DNA of 64,000 nucleotides, taken from positions 186,001 through 250,000 of the forward strand of contig NZ_BMCT01000006.1 in NCBI RefSeq assembly GCF_014635325.1. Reading direction: 5' to 3'. The translations under genes and the position numbers were made by a program. The notes beneath the pieces are model-generated. The model was not told the origin of the DNA. It did no database searches and worked only from the letters and a program-made list of their open reading frames with translations. This DNA is from Azorhizobium oxalatiphilum. GTDB lineage: Bacteria > Pseudomonadota > Alphaproteobacteria > Rhizobiales > Xanthobacteraceae. Positions 28,754 to 37,006 of the stretch are shown one piece after another; within the stretch, counting starts at the first letter, position 1, and the number at the start of each line of letters is the position of its first letter.

Positions 28754-29191
28754 TCAGTCCTGGCCGGGATCGGAGGTGAGGCCGGCGGCGGCGATGCCGG
28801 CCACCGCGCAGGCCTCGTCATTGTCCGAGGTGTCGCCGGAGATGCCGACCACGCCCATCACCTTGCCGTCCTTGTCGCGGATCAGCACGCCGCCGGGCAC
28901 CGGCACGAGGCTGCCGCCGGTGGCGGCGGTGGCGGCGGCGATGAAGAAGGGCTGGTCCTTGGCGCGGCGGAACAGCGAGCGCGAGCCGGTGCCCAGCGCC
29001 AGCGCGCCATTGGCCTTGCCGAGCGCGATCTCGCCGCGCTTCAGGCTGGTGCCGTCCTGCGAGGCGAACGCCTTCAGCGCGCCGCGTCCGTCGAGCACGG
29101 CGACCGCCAGCGGGCTGAGCTGAAGGGCGGTGGCCTTCTCCAGCGCGGCGGCGAGGATGGTCTGGGCCTGGGCAAGGGAAAGATCGGACAT
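28754..29191 (-). CDS. HbpS/GlcG-family haem-degrading/binding protein (DUF336)
   Basis: The 145-residue protein belongs to the GlcG/HbpS family: LSLAQAQTILAAALEKATALQLSPLAVAVLDGRGALKAF at the N-terminus, the Lys/Ala-rich AKDQPFFIAAA, the glycine-rich GGVLIRDKDGKVMGVVGISGDTSDNDEACAVAGI signature. Members bind haem or are encoded with glycolate and catechol catabolic genes; no direct role is known here. There is no signal sequence. The ATG at 29191 has TTGGAGG 5 nt upstream; a 13-residue extension was rejected. It is convergent with the monooxygenase/SMP-30 operon. Confidence 0.85.
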   Translation of the reverse strand: MSDLSLAQAQTILAAALEKATALQLSPLAVAVLDGRGALKAFASQDGTSLKRGEIALGKANGALALGTGSRSLFRRAKDQPFFIAAATAATGGSLVPVPGGVLIRDKDGKVMGVVGISGDTSDNDEACAVAGIAAAGLTSDPGQD

Positions 29192-29451
29192 GGGGCCTCC
29201 AAGGAGATGAATGCGCGGAGCCGATGGCACGGGCGCCCCGCAAGGCCGATGTAGACCATCGCGCGGCCGGGCGCGACCTTGGGCGTGACTTTCGCGGTCG
29301 CGGCGGCTGCCCTCGCGCTTCCCACAGCGAAGACCGCGCCGAAAACGCCGGGGTGCTGTAAAAGGAGCGACTCGGATCGCGCCTGAACAGAGCGGCCGGG
29401 CAGATCAGGCACCGCGGAAACCGGCGCCAAGGGTGTTCGAGGGGAAGCGCC

Positions 29452-29832
29452 GTGAATCACACCAGCAACGTCATGCTTTATGTGCGCGACATGGCAGCGA
29501 GCCGGCGCTTCTACTCCGCCTTGCTGGGGCGTGAGCCGGTGGAGGATGCCGGCCACTTCGTGCTGTTCGTGCTGACCTCGGGCCTGCGCCTCGGCCTGTG
29601 GAGCCGGGACGTGGTGGAGCCGACGCCGGTGGTGGAGGGTGGCGCCAGCGAGATCGGCTTCCGGTTGCAGGACACGGCCCTCGTGGACGAGACCCATGCC
29701 AGCTGGGTGCGCAAGGGCGCGCGGATCGCCTTGCCGCCCACCGACCTTCATTTCGGCCGCAGCTTCGTCGCCCTCGACCCCGACGGCCACCGCCTGCGCG
29801 TCTACGCCATGAGCGAGACGCTGGGGGCGTGA
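29452..29832 (+). CDS. VOC-family (glyoxalase/bleomycin-resistance) protein
   Basis: The 126-residue protein is a two-module vicinal oxygen chelate fold: VMLYVRDMAASRRFYSALLGREP in the first half, EIGFRLQDTALVDETHASWVRKGARIALPPTDLHFGRSFVALDPDGHRLRVYA in the second. The C-terminal FVALDPDGHRLRVY is the classic strand with the metal-ligand position. The substrate is unknown (dioxygenase, glyoxalase or drug-binding activities all occur in the family). Start GTG 29452 has GAGGGGAAG upstream. Single gene. Confidence 0.85.
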   Translation: MNHTSNVMLYVRDMAASRRFYSALLGREPVEDAGHFVLFVLTSGLRLGLWSRDVVEPTPVVEGGASEIGFRLQDTALVDETHASWVRKGARIALPPTDLHFGRSFVALDPDGHRLRVYAMSETLGA

Positions 29833-29858
29833 GCGAAGCGCGGGGGGCGTGAGGGCCG

Positions 29859-30347
29859 TCAGTCCTGCGTCCTGCTCCGTCCGCGCACGGCATGGCCGGA
29901 TGCCACCGCCTTCAGCAGCGCGTCCCAGCTGTCGGGCGGATTGCCGGTGTCGAGCATGCCTTTGAAGACCGCATAAGCGTCGGTCTTCGATCCATAGGTG
30001 CGCAGGGAATTCTCGTCGTTCACCCAGGCGAAGATGATGACCTTGGCCCTGCTGTCATAGCGGAAGAACAGCCGGAACCGACCATTGCCGAACTTGACCC
30101 GGAACCAGTGCTTTCGCGACGGGCCGAGGGTCGTACCCTGCCGATAGTCCGCTCTGGCGGGATCCTGCGGCACCGTCACGAACATGGCGGTGTGGATGGC
30201 CTTGAGCGTCTTTGCGTTTGCCTTTCGCCCGTAGCCTTCGGGATCCTTCGCCTTGTCCGCTTCCACGGCGGCGGTCAGCCTCTCGATCTGCGCGAGAAGC
30301 AGCGGATGGGCATAGAGGGCCCAGCCGTTGACGGTCATCATGGTCAA
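29859..30347 (-). CDS. yhaV: Type II toxin YhaV (RelE-superfamily ribonuclease)
   Basis: YhaV is the toxin of the PrlF-YhaV system, a RelE-superfamily RNase that cleaves mRNA. The 162-residue protein matches the family over its length: NGWALYAHPLLLAQIERL, AMFVTVPQDPARADYRQGTTLG, KHWFRVKFGNGRFRLFFRYD, IIFAWVNDENSLRTYGSKTDAYAVFKGMLDTGNPPDSWDALL. It overlaps the antitoxin stop by 4 nt (ATGA at 30344-30347), typical of coupled toxin-antitoxin genes with antitoxin first. All expected segments are present, so it is probably intact. Confidence 0.93.
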   Translation of the reverse strand: MTMMTVNGWALYAHPLLLAQIERLTAAVEADKAKDPEGYGRKANAKTLKAIHTAMFVTVPQDPARADYRQGTTLGPSRKHWFRVKFGNGRFRLFFRYDSRAKVIIFAWVNDENSLRTYGSKTDAYAVFKGMLDTGNPPDSWDALLKAVASGHAVRGRSRTQD

Positions 30348-30673
30348 AGGTCGACCGGACCGTCGATGGCCTCATCGAAATCCACGTCGGTGCCCGCAGT
30401 CAGCTCCGCCATGCGTTGCGCCAGCGCGGGTGGGAATGCCGCGATGATCTGCGGATTGCGAGCCATGTCCTCGGCGAGCAGGCCGAGGAAGCCGGCCACG
30501 ACGGGATCGTCCTCCGCCGTCTCCACGCGGCGCACGGTGACGGTGCCCCGAGGAGAGACGACGAAAGCGATCTCGTCGCCCGCATCGACGCCAAGCGCCT
30601 GACGCACGGCCTTGGGCACGGTCGTCTGCCCCTTGGCGGTGATCTTGCTGCGTTCCTCGACAAGCGTGCCCAT
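30344..30673 (-). CDS. prlF: Antitoxin PrlF (AbrB/SpoVT swapped-hairpin)
   Basis: The 109-residue antitoxin has an N-terminal AbrB-type swapped-hairpin DNA-binding domain (TLVEERSKITAKGQTTVPKAVRQALGVDAGDEIAFVV) and an acidic C-terminal segment (FLGLLAEDMARNPQ to VDFDEAIDGPVDL) that would bind YhaV. PrlF represses its own operon in E. coli, so autoregulation is expected. ATG 30673 has GGAGG 6 nt upstream; an earlier ATG at 30685 lies before that ribosome-binding site. Confidence 0.93.
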   Translation of the reverse strand: MGTLVEERSKITAKGQTTVPKAVRQALGVDAGDEIAFVVSPRGTVTVRRVETAEDDPVVAGFLGLLAEDMARNPQIIAAFPPALAQRMAELTAGTDVDFDEAIDGPVDL

Positions 30674-30842
30674 GGCATCCTCCATCCGAGGCTCATGCCG
30701 AAAATCTAGGGTGTATCTGGGTCTAAATGTAAGGAATTATCCTTACCCTCGCAAGGGAGATGGATGACTGGTGCGGGCCGGCTGTCCCTGCCGGCCCGCC
30801 CGTGCCACCATCGCGCAGCTGACTTGAACCTGTCCCGAGCCC

Positions 30843-31343
30843 ATGCCCATTCAGAAGCGCCTTAGCCACGAGCCGGGCCACCGCCGCAAATTCCTGGTGA
30901 TGGTGGACGACACGCCGGAATGCGACCGCGCCGTCTATTACGCCGCCCGCCGGGCCGCCCGTACCCGTGGCGGGCTGGTGCTCCTCGCGGTGCTGGAGAT
31001 GGAGGACGCCCACCAGCAATGGCTCGGCGTCGCCGATCTCATGCGCGCGGAGGCCACCGACGAGGCCCAGCGACGCATCGACGATTACACCGCCCGCGCC
31101 CGGCAGGTGGCGGGCATCACGGCGGAGGGCGTCATCCGCGAGGGCGGCCGGGTGCAGGTGCTGCAGCAGATCATCGCCGAGGATCGCGACATCGCCATTC
31201 TGGTTCTGGCCGCCGGGCTCCATCGCGAGGGGCCGGGGCCGCTGGTGGCGGCGCTGGGCGGCATGCAATCGGCGGCTTTCCCCATTCCCATCACCATCGT
31301 GCCCGGCGCCCTCTCCGATGAGGAACTCGACGCCATGGCGTGA
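30843..31343 (+). CDS. Universal stress protein (UspA family)
   Basis: The 166-residue protein has the UspA fold: RKFLVMVDDTPECDRAVYYAARRAARTRGGLVLLAVLE at the N-terminus, then GGRVQVLQQIIAEDRDIAILVLAAG and FPIPITIVPG at the end. The G2xG9G(S/T) ATP-binding motif is only partly kept (AAGLHREGPGPLVAALGG), so nucleotide binding is uncertain. It lies 68 bp before the multidomain partner-switching regulator on the same strand and may belong to the same stress pathway. Confidence 0.85.
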   Translation: MPIQKRLSHEPGHRRKFLVMVDDTPECDRAVYYAARRAARTRGGLVLLAVLEMEDAHQQWLGVADLMRAEATDEAQRRIDDYTARARQVAGITAEGVIREGGRVQVLQQIIAEDRDIAILVLAAGLHREGPGPLVAALGGMQSAAFPIPITIVPGALSDEELDAMA

Positions 31344-31411
31344 CGGCTGGCGCGGCGCAGGGCCATGCGCCAGACTGCCACTGACGTAAAACGCGTGCGG
31401 GGAGGCGTTCG

Positions 31412-33517
31412 GTGAAGCTGTTCGAGGCGGTGCGGCCTGCCACGCTGGAAGAGGTGTCCTGGCTGCGCAAGGCGTTGCGCCGGCAGCTCGCCCAATTGCG
31501 CATCGGCACCGACATCGTGGACGAGGTGGTGCTGGCGCTGGTGGAGCTGGCCACCAATGTGGTGCGCCACAGCGACCCCGCCCCCACCGAAATCGGCCTC
31601 GAGGTGCGGCTCGACGGCGTCGTCATCACCCTCGTGCTGACCGATGATGGCGGCGCCTTTCCCGCCTTCGAGGACCGCTGGCGCAAGGTGCGCCTCGCCG
31701 CCTCCGATCCCGACAGCGCGGGGGGGCGGGGCATCGCCATCGCCCGCATCGCGCTGGATGAGGCCCGCTACGAGGCCGGCCCCCCCAATCGCCTGACCCT
31801 GCGCCGCCAGCTCGCCCGCCGCCGCCCCCAGTTGCTGGTGGTGGAAGACGAGCCGGTGCTGCTGGAGGCCTATCTCACGCTGCTGGAGCCCGATTATCGC
31901 GTGCTGCCGGCGCAGACCCTGCGCAATGCGCTGGATATCGCCCGCAAGACCAAGGTCGATCTCATCCTCACCGACTTCCACCTCGGCTCGGAGCCCGGCA
32001 CGGCGCTGCTGGAAGCGCTGGAGAATGACGCGGACCGCCCACCCATTCCCATCGTCATGATCACGGGCGATCCCTCCGTGCGCCTGCGGGTGCTGGAGCT
32101 GGGGGTGGACACCTTTCTCACCAAGCCGGTGGTGCCCGAGCGCCTGCTGGAGACGGTGAAGCTGGCGCTGGTTCGCTCGGCCCGCCAGCGCGCCCGACTG
32201 TTCCAGTATTTCGCCTCCTCGCTGGACCGGCTGGTGCACCCCGAGCTGCCGCCGCGCCTCGGCGCCTTCGCCACCGCTCTGTGCTGGGAAACGGCGGATA
32301 TCGGGGGCGGCGATCTCGTCATCCACCTGCGGCGGCCGGAATGCGACCGCATCGTGCTGGTGGACGTGATGGGCCACGGCATCAATGCCAAGGCGGGCGC
32401 GGTGGCCCATGCGGCCATGGTGCGGGCGCTGGATGTGGACGGGCGCTTCGACCCCGGCGCCTTCATGGCCCGCTGGTCGCGGCTCGTGTTCAGCGAGGCG
32501 GGGCTCGACGGGGTGGTGGCGACCGCGCTGGTGGTGGACCTGTTCCCGGACGGGCGCATCGCCATCGCCTCCGCCGGCCATCCCCGGCCCATGGTGGTCA
32601 CACGGGATGGCGCGCGGGCGCTGGAGGTGGACGGCCCGCTGCTGGGCTTCACGGATACAGCCGATTACGACACTCTGGAGGTGATGCTCAACCCTGGCGA
32701 GCGTCTGCTGCTGGCCACCGACGGGCTCGACCCCACGGAACTGGCCAGCGGCGGCCCCTGCCCGGCTTGGCTCACGGCGGAACTCTCCAGCCGCCAGTCG
32801 GCGCCGCTGGAGACCGCCGCCGCCCGCGCCGCCACGCGGGTCGCCGCCCGCCTCGGGCCGGATCCGGAGGACGACTGGATGATGGTGCTGCTGGAACGGG
32901 CCGATGCCCGCACCGATGCCGAAGCCCCGGCCCCGCACGAGGGTCTGCCGGCCATGGCCGGACCGCGCGCGGCACCCTCTCCCCAAGTGTCACCCGTCGT
33001 TGTGCCACCCGTCGTTGTGCCGCCGGTGCCCGACGTGCCTGTTCCCGACACCCCCATCCCCAACCCGCCCGTTCCGGATCCGCTGATCCCCGATCCGCCG
33101 GTGCCCGAGGTGCCGATCATCGTCCTGCGCGACACCGCAGCGGAGGATCTGTCCGGCGATCACGCCATCGGCGCGGGCGATCTGGCGCCCGATTTCCAGC
33201 CTTCCGGCATCGGGGCCCTGCGCAAGGCGGTGGGCGAGGAGGCATTCGCGGGCCTTGCCCGGCGCTTCCTTGAGAATGCGGCGCAGAAGATCACCGACTG
33301 GGAAAAGGCACACGATCCCGTGGCCGTGGTGGCTGCCGCCCATGCTTTGGCGGGGCTGCTGGGCCAGTTCGGCCTTGCCGCCTCGGCGGCGCGGGCGCGG
33401 GCGGTGGAGCATGAGCCGGACCCGCAGACGCGCCTCTTGCTGGCGCGCGGCCTCGCCCCGCTGGCGCGGGCGGAGATCGCCCTGTTCAAGGCCTGGTTCG
33501 GCGGCGGGCACGGCTAG
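31412..33517 (+). CDS. Fused partner-switching regulator: HATPase-REC-PP2C(SpoIIE)-Hpt
   Basis: This 701-residue protein joins four signalling modules. Residues 1-135 are an RsbW/SpoIIAB-like anti-sigma kinase (N box VELATNVVRH with Glu45/Asn49; LTDDGG; GGRGIAI). Residues 139-255 form a receiver domain (Asp146, phospho-acceptor Asp188, Lys238). Residues 275-497 form an SpoIIE-type PP2C phosphatase (DIGGGDL, DVMGHGINA, ATDGLD metal Asp residues). A Pro/Val-rich linker (525-570) leads to an Hpt domain with His644 in AAHALAG, where the usual Lys after HAL is Ala. GTG 31412 follows GGGGAGG. Kinase, phosphatase, receiver and Hpt in one chain suggest a self-contained general-stress switch; its sigma or anti-anti-sigma partner is not in the window. 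Confidence 0.85.
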   Translation: MKLFEAVRPATLEEVSWLRKALRRQLAQLRIGTDIVDEVVLALVELATNVVRHSDPAPTEIGLEVRLDGVVITLVLTDDGGAFPAFEDRWRKVRLAASDPDSAGGRGIAIARIALDEARYEAGPPNRLTLRRQLARRRPQLLVVEDEPVLLEAYLTLLEPDYRVLPAQTLRNALDIARKTKVDLILTDFHLGSEPGTALLEALENDADRPPIPIVMITGDPSVRLRVLELGVDTFLTKPVVPERLLETVKLALVRSARQRARLFQYFASSLDRLVHPELPPRLGAFATALCWETADIGGGDLVIHLRRPECDRIVLVDVMGHGINAKAGAVAHAAMVRALDVDGRFDPGAFMARWSRLVFSEAGLDGVVATALVVDLFPDGRIAIASAGHPRPMVVTRDGARALEVDGPLLGFTDTADYDTLEVMLNPGERLLLATDGLDPTELASGGPCPAWLTAELSSRQSAPLETAAARAATRVAARLGPDPEDDWMMVLLERADARTDAEAPAPHEGLPAMAGPRAAPSPQVSPVVVPPVVVPPVPDVPVPDTPIPNPPVPDPLIPDPPVPEVPIIVLRDTAAEDLSGDHAIGAGDLAPDFQPSGIGALRKAVGEEAFAGLARRFLENAAQKITDWEKAHDPVAVVAAAHALAGLLGQFGLAASAARARAVEHEPDPQTRLLLARGLAPLARAEIALFKAWFGGGHG

Positions 33518-33618
33518 AGTGTTTCCGTGTTTCATGGAAACACGGAAACACTCTAAATCATTGATAGAGAATGCTTTCCGGCTTGGATTGCGAAGCAATC
33601 AAAACCGGACATGCTCTG
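33515..33618 (-). repeat. About 100-bp intergenic element, copy A (with 19-bp hairpin)
   Basis: Read on the minus strand this matches copy C at 43061 along its length (GAGCATGTCCGG..., TTGATTGCTTCGC, CATTCTCTATCAATGA, ...CCATGAAACACGG). Its end nearest the regulator gene is a perfect hairpin, arms 33515-33533 and 33537-33555 with an ATG loop, whose first three bases are the TAG stop codon of that gene; it may also act as a terminator. Confidence 0.78.
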
Positions 33619-33687
33619 AGTGGATTCTCGCCGGGGTGTAGAGGGTGGGTTGCCACAACCGTGCAAGCTGCGGCTGACTGCCGCCCG

Positions 33688-34143
33688 ATGACACGGACGT
33701 TCCTCGCCTTTCTCGTGGCGCCGCTCTGGATCCCGCTGCTTGCGGCCGTCTCCGCTCTGCTGTGGCCGGATACGCGAAATCCCCTGGGTCTCGGCGGCAT
33801 GGAGCTGGTGTGGCGCGTGGCGCTGGTGGCCGCGGTGGTGGGCTATGGCGCCTGCTGGAGTTTCGGCCTCGGCCTGTTCTTCTTCCTGCGGGCGCAGGGC
33901 TGGCGGTCGGTGGGCATCACCGCGCTTGCGTGGTTCGTCGCCGGCATGGTGCTGCGGCTGGCCGGCTTCATCCTCGGCTGGGTGCAGTTCCTGAGCATGC
34001 ACGGGACGCTGCGGGAACTCTCCAACGCGCTGGCGACCCGGCCGCTGTTCTTTGTCTGGGGCGGGGTTCTGGCCATGCTGGTGGGCCTCACCGTGCGCGC
34101 CATCGCGGGGCCGGCTCCCGAAGATAATGAGCCGGATAAATAA
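33688..34143 (+). CDS. Small hypothetical membrane protein
   Basis: The 151-residue protein is not recognised. It shows about four membrane helices (FLAFLVAPLWIPLLAAVSALLW; WRVALVAAVVGYGACWSFGLGLFFFL; ALAWFVAGMVLRLAGFILGW; PLFFVWGGVLAMLVGLTVRAI) and a short charged C-terminus. There is no signal peptide beyond the first helix. The start at 33688 is chosen because the protein becomes hydrophobic and coherent there; the upstream in-frame stretch is repeat sequence. No clear ribosome-binding site is visible, which lowers confidence. It converges with the epimerase gene. Confidence 0.6.
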   Translation: MTRTFLAFLVAPLWIPLLAAVSALLWPDTRNPLGLGGMELVWRVALVAAVVGYGACWSFGLGLFFFLRAQGWRSVGITALAWFVAGMVLRLAGFILGWVQFLSMHGTLRELSNALATRPLFFVWGGVLAMLVGLTVRAIAGPAPEDNEPDK

Positions 34144-34152
34144 TCTCGCGGA

Positions 34153-35040
34153 TCAGATTTCCCCGGCGTCCCGCATCTCGCCGTAAAGCGCGCCCAGCCC
34201 GTCCTCGAAGGTGGGATAGGCGAGCGTCACGCCCAGCTCTTCCTTCAGCCGCGTGTTGCGCACGCGCTTGTTGCCGGCCCAGAAGGACAGCGCCATGGGG
34301 CTCATGGTCTGCGCCACCTCGGCGAAAGGCAGCAGCGGCGGCGGCTCCACACCCATGAGGCCGGCAGCGAAGGCGATGGGATCGCCGGGCGGGGCCGGGC
34401 GGTCATCGGTGACGTTCAGCAGCCCGGAGAACCCCTGCCCGATCACCGCCGCCATGCTGGTGGCGATGTCGGCCACATGGATGCGGTTGAACACCTGGCC
34501 CGGCTTGTCGATGCGCCGCGCCTCACCCGCCTTCAGATTGAGGAAGGCATTGCGTCCCGGCCCGTAGATGCCCGCAAGGCGCAGGCTCGCCACCGGAATG
34601 CCCTTGCGCACGCCCAGCGCCAGCAGCCCGGCCTCGGCTTTGAGCCGGCGTTCCAGCCGGGCGCTGCCGGCGCGGGGCGGCGTGGTCTCGTCCACCCAGC
34701 CGCCATCATGGTCGCCATAGACGCCCAGCGTCGTCAGATAGAGGATCTGTTGCAGATTGTGCGATGCAGCAATGTCCGCCTCGGCCACGGCGAGCAGCGG
34801 GTCTCCGGCCTCGCCGGGCGGGGCGGAGAGGACCAGCACATGGGCCTCCGCGACGGCGGCGCGCAGGGCAGGGCTGGCGGCGAGGCCATCAAACAGCACG
34901 CCCTCCACCCCCAGCGCTTCGAGCGCCGCGACGCCTTCCGGCGTGCGCGCGGTGCCGATCACCCGGTCGAACAGATCGGGATGGGTGGCGAGGAGGTGGC
35001 GGGTGCAATAGCCGAGGCCGACGGCGAGCAGGGTGGTCAT
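34153..35040 (-). CDS. NAD(P)-dependent epimerase/dehydratase-like protein (SDR, YeeZ-like)
   Basis: The 295-residue protein has an atypical short-chain dehydrogenase fold with the nucleotide-binding loop degraded to LLAVGLGYCTRHLL, then LVLSAPPGEAGDPLL, LYLTTLGVYGDHDGGWVDETTPPR (Y of the active site) and LRLAGIYGPGRNAFLNLKAG. The substrate is unknown. The start at 35040 has CGGAGGGC immediately upstream; a GTG at 35130 overlaps the ligase stop (GTGA) but would add a low-complexity hydrophobic tail not expected in the family. It follows the DUF350-DUF1190-ligase operon on the same strand. Confidence 0.8.
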   Translation of the reverse strand: MTTLLAVGLGYCTRHLLATHPDLFDRVIGTARTPEGVAALEALGVEGVLFDGLAASPALRAAVAEAHVLVLSAPPGEAGDPLLAVAEADIAASHNLQQILYLTTLGVYGDHDGGWVDETTPPRAGSARLERRLKAEAGLLALGVRKGIPVASLRLAGIYGPGRNAFLNLKAGEARRIDKPGQVFNRIHVADIATSMAAVIGQGFSGLLNVTDDRPAPPGDPIAFAAGLMGVEPPPLLPFAEVAQTMSPMALSFWAGNKRVRNTRLKEELGVTLAYPTFEDGLGALYGEMRDAGEI

Positions 35041-35126
35041 GCCCTCCGATGTGGCGAAGAAGCCGGGCGAGGGCAAGAGCAGGGTGGACAGGAGCGGGAT
35101 GGGCAGGAGCAGGGTGGGCGGGTGGC

Positions 35127-36287
35127 TCACACCGCGATGATGTGCGGCACGAAGCGCGACATGTTCATGGTGATGGCGGACGTATCCTCGCGGATGCCCA
35201 TGCCGCAGGGCTCATCGCCCACCATCCAGCTGCCGATCACCGCATGGCCGTGGCGGGTCTCGAACAGATGGGTGGCCGCCTGCACCACGAACGGCCCGTC
35301 GCCATAGTGGCCCGGCACCGTCTCGCTGCGGCCGCGCCGCACCAGCGTGACGTTCTCGCCCTCGCGGGAGAACAGGGGCTTGCGGGCATAGTCGCGCAAC
35401 TCCCCCGCACGCGGATCATCCTCGAAATAGGCCGGCAGCAGGTTGGGATGGCCGGGGAACATCTCCCACAGCAGAGGCAGGATGGCCTTGGTGGAGAGCA
35501 TGGCCTTCCACGGCGGCTCCATGAAGGTGCAGCGGGCGTGAGGGAGCTTCTGGCCGAAGGTTTCCGCCAGCATCCATTCCCACGGATGCAGCTTGAACAT
35601 GCGCTCGATGACCAGATCGTCGAGATCGGTGAAGCGGCCCACCGGATCGATGCCGATGTCCTCCATGGCCAGCATCTTCACCCGGTAGCCGGCCTGAAGC
35701 GCGCAATCGGCCAGATAGGAGAGGGTGCCGCCGTCCTCCACATTGTCCACCGCCCCCGCGATATGAAGCATGGCGTTCTGCGGCATCAGGCAGAGCCGCT
35801 CCACCAGATGCTCCTGAATGGAGTTGAACTGGTCCGTGCCCGGCGGTAGCGCGCCGCTGCGCAGCAGGTCCTCCAGCCACAGCCACTGGAACACCGCCGC
35901 CTCATAGAGGCCGGTGGGGGTGTCGGCGTTATATTCCAGCAGCTTGGCCGGCCCGGTGCCGTCATAGGCGAGGTCGAAGCGGCCGTAGAGCGAGGGCTCC
36001 TGCGCCCGGTTGCGCCAGGATGCCGAGACATAGTCATGATGCGCTGCCGGAATACCGAGCCGGCTCAGCAGTCTCGCATCGCCGACCGCGCGCCCGGCCA
36101 GCTCAAGGCACATCTGGTGCAGGTCGCGGGAGGGGTCCTCGATCGAGCCCTCGATCTCCTCCAGCGTGAAGGAGAACATGGCGCTCTCGTCCCAATACTT
36201 CGCGCCATACATGTCGGCGAAGCGGAAGCCGAAGGTCTCGGCGGTGGCGCGCCAGTGCGGGCGCTCCTCGATCATGTGGCGGCGCAT
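35127..36287 (-). CDS. Glutathionylspermidine-synthase-like ATP-grasp ligase (YgiC/YjfC)
   Basis: The 386-residue protein is the C-terminal, ATP-grasp amide ligase domain of glutathionylspermidine synthases, without the amidase half. Recognisable segments are RFDLAYDGTGPAKLLEYNADTPTGLYEAAVFQWLWLED, TLSYLADCALQAGYRVKMLAMEDIGI, HPWEWMLAE and KAMLSTKAILPLLWEMFPGHPNLLPAYF, then KPLFSREGENVTLV with the ATP-binding Lys. The family is predicted to link a peptide to an amine or protein; the substrate is unknown. It is preceded, 5 bp away, by DUF1190 and DUF350 genes, the same association as yjfLMC in E. coli. Confidence 0.9.
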   Translation of the reverse strand: MRRHMIEERPHWRATAETFGFRFADMYGAKYWDESAMFSFTLEEIEGSIEDPSRDLHQMCLELAGRAVGDARLLSRLGIPAAHHDYVSASWRNRAQEPSLYGRFDLAYDGTGPAKLLEYNADTPTGLYEAAVFQWLWLEDLLRSGALPPGTDQFNSIQEHLVERLCLMPQNAMLHIAGAVDNVEDGGTLSYLADCALQAGYRVKMLAMEDIGIDPVGRFTDLDDLVIERMFKLHPWEWMLAETFGQKLPHARCTFMEPPWKAMLSTKAILPLLWEMFPGHPNLLPAYFEDDPRAGELRDYARKPLFSREGENVTLVRRGRSETVPGHYGDGPFVVQAATHLFETRHGHAVIGSWMVGDEPCGMGIREDTSAITMNMSRFVPHIIAV

Positions 36288-36292
36288 GGGGC

Positions 36293-36946
36293 TCAGCCGC
36301 CGAAACTGCCGAAGCCGTGGCCGCCGAAGCCGCCCCGCGACACGGTGCTGGTGCGCGGATTGCTTGATGGCTTGAGCGTGGCGGGATGGGTTTCGCCGGA
36401 ACTCTTGCCGCTCTTCCAGCCGCTGCCGCCACCGGAACTTCCGCCCGAGCCGCCCTTGTTCTCCTCGCCCTCCTTCTCGCCGTCAGGCCGGGAGAGATCA
36501 GTGAGGGCGCGATAGCTTCCCGCCGTCGCGCGCGAGGCATAGACCGGGGCGCTCACATATGAGCCGCCTTGCCCGGCAAGGCGCGCGAGCATGAAGCCGC
36601 CCATCACCGGAGCGAACATGGTGCTGCCGGGTCCGCCGGGGGAGGTCGCCGGCCCCACGCCGGGGCGGGCCTCGCAGGTGCTGTCGGTGGTGCGCTCGCA
36701 GTCGGCGGCGGAGGAGAACAGGGGCGCGCGGGCATAATGGGCGCCGAGCGCGCGGCGATAGTCATCGGCGCAGGTCTGCCGCAGCTCGCCGGTCTCAGCG
36801 CACTGGGTGATGGCGGAGGTGGTGTCGCCAGCGAACACCATCTCCTCCTGCTCCTGCGGGGCGCTGCCACCGCCGCCGCGCCACATGGACGATACCGCCA
36901 GCGCGCCGAACACCGCGCCGATGGTCAGAAAATCCGAGCGCTTCAT
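36293..36946 (-). CDS. DUF1190 (YgiB/YjfM-like) exported protein
   Basis: The 217-residue protein starts MKRSDFLTIGAVFGALAVSSMW, a signal/anchor segment with the KR-S motif usual for the family. It has Cys residues in AITQCAETGELRQTC and DCERTTDSTC, a central MGGFMLARLAGQGGSYVSAPVY and a long Gly/Ser/Lys-rich tail ending GGFGGHGFGSFGG. DUF1190 proteins are outer-envelope partners of YgiC/YjfC ligases. The function is unproven; a substrate or scaffold of the ligase is possible. It lies 5 bp from the ligase gene and 60 bp after DUF350. Confidence 0.85.
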   Translation of the reverse strand: MKRSDFLTIGAVFGALAVSSMWRGGGGSAPQEQEEMVFAGDTTSAITQCAETGELRQTCADDYRRALGAHYARAPLFSSAADCERTTDSTCEARPGVGPATSPGGPGSTMFAPVMGGFMLARLAGQGGSYVSAPVYASRATAGSYRALTDLSRPDGEKEGEENKGGSGGSSGGGSGWKSGKSSGETHPATLKPSSNPRTSTVSRGGFGGHGFGSFGG

Positions 36947-37006
36947 GCCGCTCTCCCGCGCCGGGGGCTCAAAGGGTGGGGCTCAAAGGGGGAATCAAAG
37001 GGGAGT

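Noticed and set aside
31085-32986. Long minus-strand frame opposite the partner-switching regulator
   Set aside because: The sense strand has complete catalytic motifs; the antisense product is low-complexity and Gly/His/Gln-rich.
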